64,000 bases of DNA from Phymatolithon calcareum (lineage: Eukaryota; Rhodophyta; Florideophyceae; Hapalidiales): assembly GCA_977006965.1 (NCBI GenBank), contig OZ345379.1, positions 1,178,001 through 1,242,000 of the forward strand, in the 5' to 3' direction. Positions 31,013-41,739 of this stretch are shown one piece after another. Below the pieces are notes generated by a model. It was not told where the DNA came from. It ran no database searches and was given only the letters and a program-made list of their open reading frames with translations. The translations under genes and the position numbers were made by a program. Numbering within the stretch: position 1 is the first letter of the stretch; the number at the start of each line of letters is the position of its first letter.

Positions 31013-32233
31013 ATGGCGACGTCGACAGCGCGTTGCGCCTTTGTCGCCGCGCACGCGTCAGTGCTCGGTACATCAACGTTTTCCCCTCGCGTCTGCACCA
31101 CCCGCACTACTCCCCGCCGTGCACGACGAGCCGCCCCCGTTGTCGCGCTCGACCCGTCGTTCGTGCATCACACGGGACACTTCAACCTTGCCGCCGCCTC
31201 ACATTTACTCGCCACAGCGGCAGCAGCCGTAGCGGATTCGGCAGATGCGGTAGCGGGCGCCGCGGGTGCGGCTGCAGAAGTAGCCGTGGAAGTGAAGAAG
31301 TCCGGTCCGATTGCATCGCTCGCACACGTCATCGAATATGCACTCGGGTCTCTGCACGGGTTTTTGCGCAGTTCCGGTGTACCTGGGGCGTACGGAGTTT
31401 CAATTATCCTCTTCACTGTGGTGACGAAGTTGCTCACGTTTCCGCTGAATTACAAACAAATGGAAAGTACTATGAAAATGCAGGCGTTGTCGCCTAGACT
31501 CAAGGCCATTCAGACGGAATATAAGGATAATCCTTCGGTTGTGAACCAAATGACTGCAAAGTTGTACAAGGATGAACAAATTAATCCGCTTCTGGGCTGT
31601 TTTCCCATTTTGGCACAACTGCCCATTTGGATCGCGCTCTATCGTGCATTGCAAAATATGGCGAAGGATGATCTTTTGAATGAGGCATTTTTGTGGATCC
31701 CGTCCTTACAGGGTCCTGTGTCACAAACGGGTCAGGGGCTGAACACCTGGTTATTCCCCCTTGTTAACGGTGCCCCGCCCGCTGGATGGCATGACGCACT
31801 GGCCTATCTCGTGCTCCCCGTGTTGCTTGTGGCGTCCCAGATCTATTCTGCTAGTCTTATGGCCCCACCGAGCACCGATCCAAGCGCGAAACAGGCAAAT
31901 ACATTCAATAAGTTCATCCCCGTTCTCGTTGGCTGGTTTGTTTTGAATGTTCCCGCTGCTCTCGGGGTTTACATGCTCACCAACAACATAGTGTCTACCG
32001 GGCAAACTCTTATTGTCCGCAAACAACTGGGATATGGTGCACCACCCGGAGAAGGTCAGCAGGCTGTTGACCCGCCCATGACCACGGCAGCGTCGGCAAC
32101 ACCTCCGGATGGATTTCAATCAAATGGGGCTGTGAGCAATAAAGTCGACGACTCGACCGCTGTCCCCGCAGTGCGGAAAGGAAAGGGAAAGTCCGGCAAA
32201 TCAGGTAAGGCAAAGCGCAGGAAACGAAGATAG
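31013..32233 (+). CDS. ALB3: Plastid membrane insertase Alb3/YidC/Oxa1 family
   Basis: Alb3 inserts light-harvesting and other proteins into thylakoid membranes, with the chloroplast SRP pathway. From the start at 31013 the protein has 406 residues. The first 60 are Ala/Ser/Thr/Arg-rich without acids (MATSTARCAFVAAHASV..), a typical plastid presequence. The insertase core begins at about residue 105 (YALGSLHGFLRSSGVPGAYG), then TVVTKLLTFPLNYKQMESTMKMQALSPRLKAIQ, the coiled cytosolic/stromal hairpin with KDEQINPLLGCFPILAQLPIWIALYRALQNM, and three further helices ending GVYMLTNNIVSTGQT. The positively charged tail (GKGKSGKSGKAKRRKRR) is short compared with plant Alb3, which carries cpSRP43-binding motifs there. 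A mitochondrial Oxa1 role is less likely because of the plastid-like leader and the YidC-type C(F)PIL.QLPI(W) block. An upstream AUG at 30935 is possible. AATAAA lies at 32437. Confidence 0.9.
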   Translation: MATSTARCAFVAAHASVLGTSTFSPRVCTTRTTPRRARRAAPVVALDPSFVHHTGHFNLAAASHLLATAAAAVADSADAVAGAAGAAAEVAVEVKKSGPIASLAHVIEYALGSLHGFLRSSGVPGAYGVSIILFTVVTKLLTFPLNYKQMESTMKMQALSPRLKAIQTEYKDNPSVVNQMTAKLYKDEQINPLLGCFPILAQLPIWIALYRALQNMAKDDLLNEAFLWIPSLQGPVSQTGQGLNTWLFPLVNGAPPAGWHDALAYLVLPVLLVASQIYSASLMAPPSTDPSAKQANTFNKFIPVLVGWFVLNVPAALGVYMLTNNIVSTGQTLIVRKQLGYGAPPGEGQQAVDPPMTTAASATPPDGFQSNGAVSNKVDDSTAVPAVRKGKGKSGKSGKAKRRKRR

Positions 32234-33017
32234 AAGTGCGGGCAAGGGTTTGCCGTAAATTTTTACACCAAAGTCTCTCCCTGTCTGCACATTCTGCCAA
32301 TGTCGCCGTCTTTTGGGTTGTGGGCTTGGCACATCGCGAATTGGGAAGCTTTTCGCTTTGCGTTCCTTTTTCTTCAGGGTGGGTGGATGGGAGGTGACAT
32401 GCCCTTTTTGAGCCATGTGCGCAATGAATAGATCGCAATAAATCGGTGGCGCTGTGGCGCTTGTATGTGGGAAGGGGACTGCGTTTCTTTCATTTCAATG
32501 TCAGTCAGCATTATTCTTTGGTCTTTTCACTGCACTGGTACCACAATGACTGGCGGTCGGTCGATAATTTCAATGTATTGACCTCTGAAAACTTGTTCTG
32601 ACAGTGCATATCGTTTTCTAGATATGTATGTCAGTCAGGTCGTTATTGTGTTCCAAGCCACATCCATTGAAGCTCATTCTGATCTTTATCGGAAAACGTG
32701 GACTTAAGGAATGCAGAGGTAATTTCCTGGGAAGCGACCGGCGCTTCTTGGCGACTTTTGGACAGTACTGCAGCTGCTCAGTTGTCCACGCTGGCCTTGA
32801 AGGATTCAATTTCAAATATCATACAATTGGCGCCAAAAGGCACAGCGAAGAAGCACCAAATTCCACTCCCGATTCTACCATTTGTTGTAGCCCTGTTTCA
32901 AGACCAAGTTCCAGACTGCAAGCGAGAATGCACTGCACGCAAACTCCCAGTCGAGCGCAATTGGGATTAGGCATCACATTCCCAGGGGAAGCGGGTGGAA
33001 AGTGGTGACACCTTGTT
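32234..33017. other. Spacer, no feature seen
   Basis: Spacer between Alb3 and DNA2. Short frames on both strands show no family. It should contain the Alb3 3' UTR and the DNA2 promoter. Confidence 0.4.
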
Positions 33018-36000
33018 TTGACCGCCCGTACATTGTCACGGACTTGCACTCAAATGGTCAATAGCACAAATGGCAGTGCCGAGGTGCAGGGTTGGAGCAT
33101 TGGACCGAGCGAGGCGAGCTCATCCAGACTTCAGGTTCTGGAATTTGAGACCGATTCCGATGCTGTTCACATCGATGTGCTTGACACTGTGTCCGGCCTC
33201 CGCTCTCAAATCTGTTTGCGAGGTTCCTGGCGAGAGTCCAAAATTTCTCAAGGCGATATCGTGCGCGTCATCCTCACCGGTCCGGATGGAAAGTTCCGAA
33301 AATGGAACATTGCAGAACAGTTCACCGATGTTGTTACTGTCGATGATGCCAACAACCTCTTCATTCAGCACCCTGACATTCTGCTCCCCGGGTCCGCCAT
33401 CGCCGATTCTGTCACTTGCCTTCGGAAGACTGTCATTCTTGCCAGAAGCCCTGGTGCTGGAGGGGCGCAAAGTGCAGCCGCACTATTCGGAAACATGATC
33501 CATGAACTGTTTCAAACCATTCTGGTCATGCTTGCAGATAGGCCGGAGATTGATGAAATGGAGCTGTCAATGCTGCCGTTGGATATTGTCGGCTCGAAAA
33601 TTGCGGCGTTGTATCAGATGAGAATCTCATTGAAAGACGCACTCTCTGTCCTTGGCGACGCCATTGTGCCAATATTGGATTGGCATTCAAAGTTTTTCCG
33701 AAGGGCCCCCGATTCGTATCGACGCAATGAGAGGAATCGCTCCCCTGTGGACAACGTTTCTCTTGACAGAGTGCAGGATATTGAAGAGCTTGTGTGGAGT
33801 CCCTGTACGGGTCTAAAGGGGAAAATTGATGCCACTGTTAACATTTGCAAGCGCGACAGAAAATCCTCCGTTGCCGTCATGGAACTGAAGACGGGATCAA
33901 GCAAAGGTTTGGCAGGCCTCTCACATCACGCCCAGGTCTCACTGTATACCCTGTTGCTTTCAGACCGCTACGAAACCACAGTCACTGAAGGATTGCTGAG
34001 CTACGTGCCGTCGACATATCGGAAAATTCTTCCCGGTGCTCAAGACCAGGACAAGTCTGACGAGAAGTCGAAAAAGGCAAACAGTGCCTATTTTCGAGAA
34101 CCATCCAATGTTTCCCATAGTGTGTTTGTCAATTCCCACAGGGGTGAACTTGTTGGTCTTGTCATGCAGCGCAACAGTGTCGCATACTATTTGCGTCCCA
34201 GTACTCACTTTTCTGAATTGCCGCCCCTTCTGTCTCGAGAAAACATGAAATGCGCAAAATGCTTCGTGCGGGCAAGTTGCATGGTGCAGAACAAGCTCCT
34301 GGAGAATGGCACGGCTGCGAACATGAGGGAAGATTTCGATCAGAGCTTGTTTCAGGAACAGACTGCGCATCTGAGCCCCGTCCATTCGGAGTACTACTAT
34401 TTCTGGCGCGGAATTCTAGCAGCAGAGGAAGCCGAAGCGCTAAAACCGCAAAAAGAGCTATGGACAACAACAGGTGTTGAACGTGCAGCATACGGAAGAT
34501 GTGTTGCCAACTTGAGGCTTGTTCCAAACGATGAGAAAGTTTCGGCAGATTGCCTGTCGCAGGATATTCCGCTCGTGCCGACCGACAAGAGTCTGCAAAC
34601 TTTCGTTGTTGATCACGCTGGGGAAAATGCATCAAAAAAGCGCGCACGCTCCTCCATTTCGGCAGGAGATTACGTCCTCATATCGGTGGAGAGAGTTTCG
34701 TCGCACGGTGGCAGTCCTGGTGTGACGCCTACGTCTTCAACAACATGGAAGGCGGCGTTGTCGAACGGATTTGTTCATTCGATTAATAGGAGCAGCATCA
34801 CAGTTATTATAGACCGCAACTTGACTGCCTGGGCTCGAAAACAGCGATACCCGTTGGACAGTATGGTATGGAGAATAGATGCCGAGGAGATTTTTGCTTC
34901 CCACAGAACTGCAAAAAGCAATCTGGAGGCCCTGTTTGCTGGCGGTGAAGACGATAAACATGGGCATTTGCGAAGCCTTATCGTCAACTGTACCGCTCCT
35001 CGATTCAGTCCATTATCACTCTTACAGAGGTCGAAACTTCATGTGAGTCATGCTGCCCTTGCATCACTCGGTTTATCACTCAATGCAGAACAAAAACGAG
35101 CGTTATCGCTTTGTCAGCAGGCACAGGATTACATGCTGCTTCTGGGTATGCCAGGTACGGGAAAGACCATGACTTTAGCGGCGATGGTCCTGATGGCTGC
35201 TAAGCAGGGCAAAAGTATCCTGCTGTGTTCTCACACTCATTCTGCTGTTGACAACGTTCTTCTAAAGCTCCTTGAGTTTGGATTCACTGACTTCGCTCGA
35301 CTCGCAAGAATTAAGCACATCACTCACGCCAAGATCAAGCCGTATGTTGTCAATGTGTACGACGCAAACAGTATCGAAGAGCTGGAAGAGGCTCTCGAGA
35401 AGCCAACAGTAATTGCAACCACTTGCCTCAGTGTGAATCATCCGTTGTTTTCACGCCGAAACGAGTTCGACTTGGTTGTTGTGGATGAGGCGTCGCAGAT
35501 TGTACAGCCCATTTGTGTCGGCCCTCTTCTGTTTGCCAAGTCCGTTTTCGTTCTTGTGGGTGATCATTACCAGCTCCCGCCTCTGATTCGAGCGAGTACT
35601 AATCAGCTGTACAAATGTGATAAGAGGCGAAAATCTATGAAAGCAATCCCCTTTAGTGCAAAACCAGATGCGGAAAACGAAAGCGTGTCCCTGTTTCGCA
35701 GACTGTGTGAAGCACACCCGGAGGCAGTTGTGAGTCTCACACAGCAGTACCGGATGGCGAAGGAAATCATGGATCTGTCGAATTACCTTGTTTACAGCGG
35801 ATGTCTAAGTTGCGGTAGCCCCAAAATCGCAACGCAACAACTGTCAATCGACGCCACAGGAAGCATAACAGACCCGGCTTGGATCCGCGCCGTTCTAGAC
35901 CCTGCGAAGCACCTCTTATTTGTGGACACCGACGAGAAGCAGAAGAGACCCGAGATCCCCAACAGCCAAGATTTTGCACCACAAACGCAGGTGGAGGGCG

Positions 36001-36467
36001 AGGAGGACCCAGATGGTTCCCGGAAGAACCTTGTTGAAGTTAACATTATCACGCGCGCTATCCGTGCTTTGTGCGCAGCGGGCGTGGCACCAAAGGACAT
36101 CACGGTTCTCTCACCGTTTCGCGCACAGGTGGAGCTGTTTCGATATCATTTCCGGGGCAAGAATTTTGAAAGCTCGAGCAATATCAGTCTGCGAGAAGTG
36201 AGCCTTTTCACTGTTGATCAGTACCAAGGCAGGGATAACGACTGTGTTTTTGTCTCCTTCGTTCGATCTGGTAGTAATTCGCACGTGGGACCACTGATGA
36301 AGGATTGGCGCAGACTGAATGTTGCAATAACGCGGGCGAAGAGAAAACTTATTCTCGTAGGGTCTCGAAATACGCTGTCTGCTGGCGGTCATTTTCTGAG
36401 GTGCATGCTGGACTTCATGAAAGAATCTTTTGTTTCGCCGTACAACGAATCGATATGCTGTAGCTGA
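33018..36467 (+). CDS. DNA2: DNA2 nuclease-helicase
   Basis: DNA2 trims long Okazaki flaps and resects double-strand breaks in the nucleus (and mitochondria). The 1149-residue protein has both halves. The nuclease carries FGNMIHELFQ near 155-165, KIDATV near 268 and VMELKTGS near 287-294 (PD-(D/E)xK core). The iron-sulfur cluster cysteines are in place: C134 (VTCLRK) and C412, C415 and C421 (CAKCFVRASC). The SF1 helicase has LGMPGTGKT at 709-717 (Walker A), VDEASQ near 822, GDHYQLPPL near 850, QYRM near 910, TVDQYQGRDND near 1066 and LNVAITRAKRK near 1110. Length is in the usual range for DNA2. M13 (33054) is an alternative start and fits about as well. Single exon. All catalytic residues appear intact. 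Confidence 0.95.
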   Translation: MTARTLSRTCTQMVNSTNGSAEVQGWSIGPSEASSSRLQVLEFETDSDAVHIDVLDTVSGLRSQICLRGSWRESKISQGDIVRVILTGPDGKFRKWNIAEQFTDVVTVDDANNLFIQHPDILLPGSAIADSVTCLRKTVILARSPGAGGAQSAAALFGNMIHELFQTILVMLADRPEIDEMELSMLPLDIVGSKIAALYQMRISLKDALSVLGDAIVPILDWHSKFFRRAPDSYRRNERNRSPVDNVSLDRVQDIEELVWSPCTGLKGKIDATVNICKRDRKSSVAVMELKTGSSKGLAGLSHHAQVSLYTLLLSDRYETTVTEGLLSYVPSTYRKILPGAQDQDKSDEKSKKANSAYFREPSNVSHSVFVNSHRGELVGLVMQRNSVAYYLRPSTHFSELPPLLSRENMKCAKCFVRASCMVQNKLLENGTAANMREDFDQSLFQEQTAHLSPVHSEYYYFWRGILAAEEAEALKPQKELWTTTGVERAAYGRCVANLRLVPNDEKVSADCLSQDIPLVPTDKSLQTFVVDHAGENASKKRARSSISAGDYVLISVERVSSHGGSPGVTPTSSTTWKAALSNGFVHSINRSSITVIIDRNLTAWARKQRYPLDSMVWRIDAEEIFASHRTAKSNLEALFAGGEDDKHGHLRSLIVNCTAPRFSPLSLLQRSKLHVSHAALASLGLSLNAEQKRALSLCQQAQDYMLLLGMPGTGKTMTLAAMVLMAAKQGKSILLCSHTHSAVDNVLLKLLEFGFTDFARLARIKHITHAKIKPYVVNVYDANSIEELEEALEKPTVIATTCLSVNHPLFSRRNEFDLVVVDEASQIVQPICVGPLLFAKSVFVLVGDHYQLPPLIRASTNQLYKCDKRRKSMKAIPFSAKPDAENESVSLFRRLCEAHPEAVVSLTQQYRMAKEIMDLSNYLVYSGCLSCGSPKIATQQLSIDATGSITDPAWIRAVLDPAKHLLFVDTDEKQKRPEIPNSQDFAPQTQVEGEEDPDGSRKNLVEVNIITRAIRALCAAGVAPKDITVLSPFRAQVELFRYHFRGKNFESSSNISLREVSLFTVDQYQGRDNDCVFVSFVRSGSNSHVGPLMKDWRRLNVAITRAKRKLILVGSRNTLSAGGHFLRCMLDFMKESFVSPYNESICCS

Positions 36468-38520
36468 CGTAGGATGTCATTTAAAGAATGTAAAAGTGTA
36501 AGCAAGAACTCTCCTATATCCATTTGCATATCTGTTCCGTGGCCGCTTCTTCGCAAATCTGAGGATGCAACTGCGGCAAACTGTTTGATATTCAGATCTC
36601 CTTCCGTGATAAAATCAGCCACTAAGGAAAGATCGTAGTATTACGAAGTTGACCACCTCACACTATTCTGTGAGCTATGCATAATCTATGTCCTATTGGG
36701 TCCCTTTGGTACTGTAGGGAGGAAGAACCATTGCCAACTGCGCGTCCTGAAGAGTAGCAGGAGGCCAAGATGGATCAAAAAACGAGTGATAGTACACGTA
36801 CATACAGGGCTGCAGCAGTAAAGAGCGCACAGTCCTATACGACATCCATAATTGATATAGTACACGACTGCTGTCTCTATTTCTCCTCGAAAATGACATT
36901 CCTCGAATCACGGTCAAACCAATGAAAAGTGGGCAAAGACCTCACGCTTAATCGTCGCACATCACGAAGGAATTCTGGGTGGCACAGAAAGAGCTTTGAA
37001 AAGCAATACTTTTGAAACACGAGGCGTACAGAAGATGGCAAAATTAGTCTTCCCTACCTCCCTATCTTTTTTCAAGATCTCGCCCATCGCAGAAATAAAG
37101 ATTGGGAAGAATGATCCGCTCATGGTTCTGCATGACGACGTACGTTCGCAAGTATTGTCCTTCGAGCACATCAACACTCATAAGACCATTGGGAAATCTC
37201 GATGACCTAAAAACATTCTCGAGAGCTAAAATATTCACGTCCGCCTTCGTGTTAGACTGCTCGCGCTGATCAACCGGAGACCGACAGAGGCGGCGTTTTC
37301 GGCAACTCGTGCAATTTTCCCATAGCGTTAAAGAACTCATTAAAGTCCACTATCGTCAAACAAGCTGCAAATGTTTAACGAAGAAGACGCCCCCACGACA
37401 CAAGTATCACGTATCCTTATCAATGCTCGACCTGATTCTGCGAGCTTGACATGATTTTGCCTTGCTAATCGGGCTCATCAATGATGACTCTGTACATCCT
37501 CCAATTTTTTCAAAACCGTATCCACAGATTGCAGAAGGAAGAACCATTTAAGTAAAAAGACTGTCATACTCGAGACATAGACTTTATGTGCTTTCAGTAG
37601 GATGCACAACAGGCATTCAAAGCCTGAATAAACCTGGTGTTACACACGATTGAGTGCTCTTGAGGACTCATTTCCAAGAATTCTAATGGTTAGGGAAGCT
37701 AACAAAGGTACAATAGGAAACAAGGTGCATTCAAGCTGCGTTCGCGAAGAGTGCAGCTGACCAAGTGCCCGCAATTTGAGAGGACAGTGCACAAGCGCAC
37801 CTTTTTGTGGTTATTTCGGAGCAGTGGAATTTAATTGCCCATGAATGTACATCTTCCTCTAAATCGTGGACGGACCCTCCAAAGCCACAGAGACTGGACC
37901 CTAAAATATCTGCGTTGATACCATTAGTTGACACATCACTAGACGGAATCGCAGTGCCTATTGGTTTCCTTCCTGGACTACGAGCCAACACGAGAGATGA
38001 CCCTGACTCATTGCACACCGACGTTCCGGAAACAAAGGGGTTTGGATGCCGCTCCTTGAGCATGAAACCGTTTTTAACACGGACTAGCACTGTAAAATCG
38101 AATATTTCGTTCACAAAGGACGAATACGACTCCGCGCCATTCAGTACCTGCCGACGGTGTCTTCTCTGAGCTCCGTCCCTCTGATTCACAAATTGAAGCG
38201 TCTCTTTTTCAACCCTGCCGAAGCAGAGGTCACAGAACTATCAATGGGAAAGGTCCCACTTGGGGCATTAACAAATTCATTAACGAAGACAGCCGAGCGC
38301 GGACTGGCAGAGCCCTTGAGTTCCTTCGTAAATCCTGAACTCCTTGTTCAACGTTCAGACAGCATTCAGTTGAGAGATACCCAAACATGGACAACGCGTT
38401 ATTCCATAACACCCGGTAACTGACTATCGCCGTGACCAGTGGGTTGCACATGGAGAATGGATTTCGTATGTTGCAGATGTCGCGCGTACAAAATTCTCCT
38501 GTGCAAGACAGTGACAAAGA
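36468..38520. other. Gene-poor region of 2 kb
   Basis: Lies between the convergent DNA2 and WD40 genes. Frames of 92-152 codons exist on both strands (for example 37062-37340 and 37731-38189 on minus, 37807-38169 on plus) but overlap each other, lack known motifs and have noncoding-like composition. No repeats were noticed. It may be decayed insertions. Confidence 0.4.
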
Positions 38521-39738
38521 TCACTTTACGTCAAATCGATGACAAGCAATTACATTGTTAGTGCCGTCTGCAATTAGTCTCTCGCCGTCAAAAACACAAC
38601 TTGAAATGTATTTTGTAAATCCAACAATAGAAAACAGACGTTCCTTTGTGTCAATCGCCGAGACCGACACGCTTCCATCCCTGCTCGCCGAAACCACCTT
38701 TGTCGCATCGATTTGAATAGACATCACTGCCCCAGCATGCCCAGGGAAAGATCCAATGCATTGACTGTTTTCAAATGACCACAATTTTATGTGTCCCATT
38801 GAATCACCAGTCGCAAGAGTTCGTGTGTCGTCATGAAAATAAAGCGCAGTGGTATTAGCCGCATGGCAGTTGATCGCCAGCAAGAACAGTCCCTTGTCTG
38901 CCAGATACGCTTGTACCCGTCCACTTGCGCATCCCACCAATACATAACTTTTTCCCGTGACGACCATACAAAGCACTGGCTCCCCACATCGCGTCGTCGT
39001 CAACAACTCCCCCTTGGTAAGGTCCCATACTTTGATCGTACCATCGACGCTTGAACTATACAATAGTTTTCCTAAAGCATCAATCTTTAAACTGGTCACA
39101 ACGTCCATATGTCCTTCCAATCTGAACAACGGCGGCGGGAGCTGCAGCCCTTCCGCAGTGCGCGTATGTTCACCGCGGACGGTATGCCATTGGAAAGAAC
39201 GTCGATAAGCGCCAATGTCCCACACGCATATCGTGTGATCCGAAGCGCCCACGCTCGCGAGAAACGCACCCTGTACACATACAGCTGTAGTCTGTCCTCT
39301 GTTGGCGTTGGTGAAGACGACACGAGAACGAGTTGCCAAACAGAAGAGACAGACAGTGCCCTTTGCTGTACCGCATGCGAGCACGCTGCCGTCGATGTCC
39401 ACTTGCCGCACAAAGTCGGGCGAGACAGCAACAACGGCCGTTGTGTACGCCCCTGAGCGCCAATTTCGAGCGCAACGTCTGTCCCTCCCAACTGTCTTCT
39501 CGCGCACTGTACGCACCCGCCGTTGCAACGCTTTCCAGGACTCTGCGTCGTCGTTAACTCCGCGATTGAGATCGCTGGTATCCCCTGCTCCGCCCTGGTC
39601 TGATCCTGGGGTGCCCGCACCACTGGCAGATGCCCTCACACACGGACTGCGAATACGTTTTGCAATTGCTTGTCGCGACGAATTGGCGACGCAAGGTGGA
39701 CCTGAGGAACCAAATTTGACTGGAAGCGGTGAAATCAT
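38521..39738 (-). CDS. WD40 repeat protein with plastid-type leader
   Basis: The 405-residue protein begins with about 45 residues rich in Ser, Ala and Arg with a VRASASG stretch, resembling a plastid transit peptide. A basic helical segment follows (WKALQRRVRTVREKT..RCARNWRSGAYTT) like the linker before the propeller in F-box/WD proteins. At least six WD40 blades fill the rest, the clearest being VGASDHTICVWDIG, LEGHMDVVTSLKIDALGKLLYSSSVDGTIKVWDLTKGE, FHDDTRTLATGDSMGHIKLWSF and FPGHAGAVMSIQIDATKVVSASRDGSVSV. No catalytic domain is present, so it should be a scaffold. The biological role is unknown, and organelle targeting is inferred from composition alone. It shares a 333-nt divergent promoter region with the GHR gene. 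Confidence 0.8.
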   Translation of the reverse strand: MISPLPVKFGSSGPPCVANSSRQAIAKRIRSPCVRASASGAGTPGSDQGGAGDTSDLNRGVNDDAESWKALQRRVRTVREKTVGRDRRCARNWRSGAYTTAVVAVSPDFVRQVDIDGSVLACGTAKGTVCLFCLATRSRVVFTNANRGQTTAVCVQGAFLASVGASDHTICVWDIGAYRRSFQWHTVRGEHTRTAEGLQLPPPLFRLEGHMDVVTSLKIDALGKLLYSSSVDGTIKVWDLTKGELLTTTRCGEPVLCMVVTGKSYVLVGCASGRVQAYLADKGLFLLAINCHAANTTALYFHDDTRTLATGDSMGHIKLWSFENSQCIGSFPGHAGAVMSIQIDATKVVSASRDGSVSVSAIDTKERLFSIVGFTKYISSCVFDGERLIADGTNNVIACHRFDVK

Positions 39739-40071
39739 GAATACGGAAATTGCAGAGAATCGTGTTCATGGACATAAACAGGATGACGACGTTATGCATC
39801 GAGCTGTATCGATACAGTAGTAGCCCTCAGGTGACCTCCTGGCCACTGGAGTTCAGGTACGGTATTGTTGAGCTTGTATGAGTCGAATACCTGAAGCAGA
39901 CCAATAAAAGGCGATATTGCCGAGATCACAAAAATGGAAATCATGTTTCGGGCTCAACACATGGATCCAATTTTTGAACGGGAATCCCGTTGCTGACAGC
40001 AGGAGATTCAGCTGATTACGTAAGCTAACTTTTCGTAGATATAACCCTGTTGAGGTACACGCTGCTGAAGT
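39739..40071. other. Divergent promoter region, WD40 protein and GHR
   Basis: A 333-nt gap holds the promoters and 5' UTRs of two head-to-head genes. No element recognised. Confidence 0.4.
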
Positions 40072-41314
40072 ATGCTGGCTCGATGCTTCGTGGCCAGCCC
40101 GGGCTCTCGCTTGTTGCTGCCAAAGGGTTCCGCATTTCGTCTCTGCTCAATGGCAGCAACCGATAAGCCGCACAAGGCAGCGATGGATGACGTGGTCAAG
40201 GGCAGGTTTGTTCGCAAGGAGTCGGTTTTCCGCAACTGGATCAAGAAAGATGGTTCCACCAAGTTCACTCCTGAGACCGATCGATATCATCTCTACGTTT
40301 CCCTCGCCTGCCCTTGGGCCCATCGCACGTTGATCACGCGGGCGATGAAAGGATTGGAAGACGTGGTGCCGATTACAGTTGTGCATCCCCACATGAAGGA
40401 TGGATGGCGCTTTATTACCGCGGATGAGAAAGATGCACCCCCGTTTTGTCTCCCAGAACCATTGTACGGATGCAAAAGTATTCGCGACCTTTATTTCAAG
40501 GCGAACTCTGAGTACGATGGTCGCTTCACGGTGCCGATTTTGTGGGATAAGAAACAGGGGACTATTGTGAACAATGAATCTAGTGAGATTATTGTCATGT
40601 TTAATGAAGTGTTTGATGAGTTTGCGAAAAATCCTGGCGTTGACCTTTATCCAAGTGGAATGCGCGAGGAAATCGATGCTGTGGCACAGTCTTTTTACAA
40701 CAACTTCAACAATGGGGTGAGCGCATGATTCTCATTTTCTGTAGTTTCGCTTGCAGACATCAATCGCCACCGCCTCTGACGAGCCTTTTTGAAATGTGTG
40801 CATGTTGTCCATACAGGTGTATCGCTGCGGATTTGCCAAAACGCAGGAGGCATATGATGAAGCTATAGAAGATTTATCTCAAACAATGGAAATGCTGGAG
40901 ACCAAGTTGTCTAAGACACGATACCTTTGCGGGTCGCAATTGACTTTAGCAGATATTCGTTTGTTTGGTAAGACTTTTCATCTCCTTTCACGCAGTGCAA
41001 CCTAAGGACAAGCAATGAGCTCGACCTCTGACGACTTAGTTTATTTTACATTGCGCGAAGTGACTTTAATAAGATATGATGCCGTGTATGTGCTCCACTT
41101 CAAAACAAACAAGAAGAGAGTCATGGATTACCCAGCGCTGTCAGCGTATACTCGGGAGCTGTACCAAATGCCACAGGTCAAAGCAACTGTGTCTATGGAA
41201 CATATCAAAAATCACTACTTCCGCAGTCATCCCACTATTAACCCGCTTGGCATCGTTCCTGCTGGTCCAATCCTGGACTACTTAGATATTCCACATGGTC
41301 GGGACAACATGTAA
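40072..41314 (+). CDS. Glutathionyl-hydroquinone reductase (Xi-class GST, ECM4-like), three exons
   Basis: Xi-class glutathione transferases reduce glutathionyl-hydroquinones using an active-site cysteine. Three exons give 349 residues: 40072-40716, 40817-40967 and 41061-41314, with introns of 100 and 93 nt (GTGAGC..CAG and GTAAGA..AAG). Splicing joins NNFNNG-VYRCGFAKTQ and RLFV-TLIRYDAVYVLHFK, both as in homologs. Motifs are RYHLYVSLACPWAHRT with the catalytic Cys in ACPW, the NNESSEI glutathione-binding segment, YRCGFA(K)TQEAYDEA, LTLADIRLF, and the C-terminal SHPTINPLGIVPAGP. The first 26 residues (MLARCFVASPGSRLLLP...) look like an organelle presequence, with M27 (MAATDKP) as the alternative cytosolic start; dual forms are possible. 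Read without splicing, the gene looks truncated at 40728. Confidence 0.93.
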
Positions 41315-41629
41315 GGAGAGAATTGGTTCTGTTAAGCACGCAATTGAGTAGTACCTAGAGAGCTTGGTCAAGACCTTCCCATAAATGGTTACTCACGTCC
41401 ATGGACCAGAAGACAACAAACTTTGAATTGCAGTTTGCAATTGTAAACACAAGTTGACGAGCTGTGTATACATTTCAGCACTTATACCTCCCTTAAGTTA
41501 TGATTTATCTAAGCTCCAACAACCTTTACCTTTAGTTAATTTTATAGTAGAATAGAGTGACCTACCTGGAGGCTTGAAGTAGAGTCGATATTCGTACATT
41601 TGCATTATTAGGACCTCAGAAATAAAAGT

Positions 41630-41659
41630 TTCGATAATGGGTTTTAAACCATTATCGAA
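41630..41659. repeat. Near-palindrome, 14-nt arms
   Basis: TTCGATAATGG is followed by a TTTTAAA centre and then CCATTATCGAA. It is perfect except for one extra G on one side. It lies 10 nt before a longer perfect foldback. Confidence 0.9.
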
Positions 41660-41669
41660 GTCTTAAAAG

Positions 41670-41739
41670 ACGAGTAGTGGAGTTTTTACCATTTTATACT
41701 TTTAAAAAAGTATAAAATGGTAAAAACTCCACTACTCGT
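41670..41739. repeat. Perfect foldback, 34-nt arms, 2-nt spacer
   Basis: Arm 41670-41703 and arm 41706-41739 are perfect inverted copies, beginning ACGAGTAGTGGAG and ending TATACTTTT at the centre, with only two A between them. A 70-nt near-perfect palindrome is unstable in replication, so its perfection implies recent origin or selection. It lies between the GHR 3' end and the SNF5 start. Confidence 0.95.

Noticed and set aside
37731-38189. 152-codon minus frame and overlapping 120-codon plus frame
   Set aside because: They overlap each other, lack motifs and do not continue into neighbouring frames.
36468-38520. Possible retrotransposon in the spacer after DNA2
   Set aside because: No RT, integrase, RNase H or terminal repeats could be recognised.
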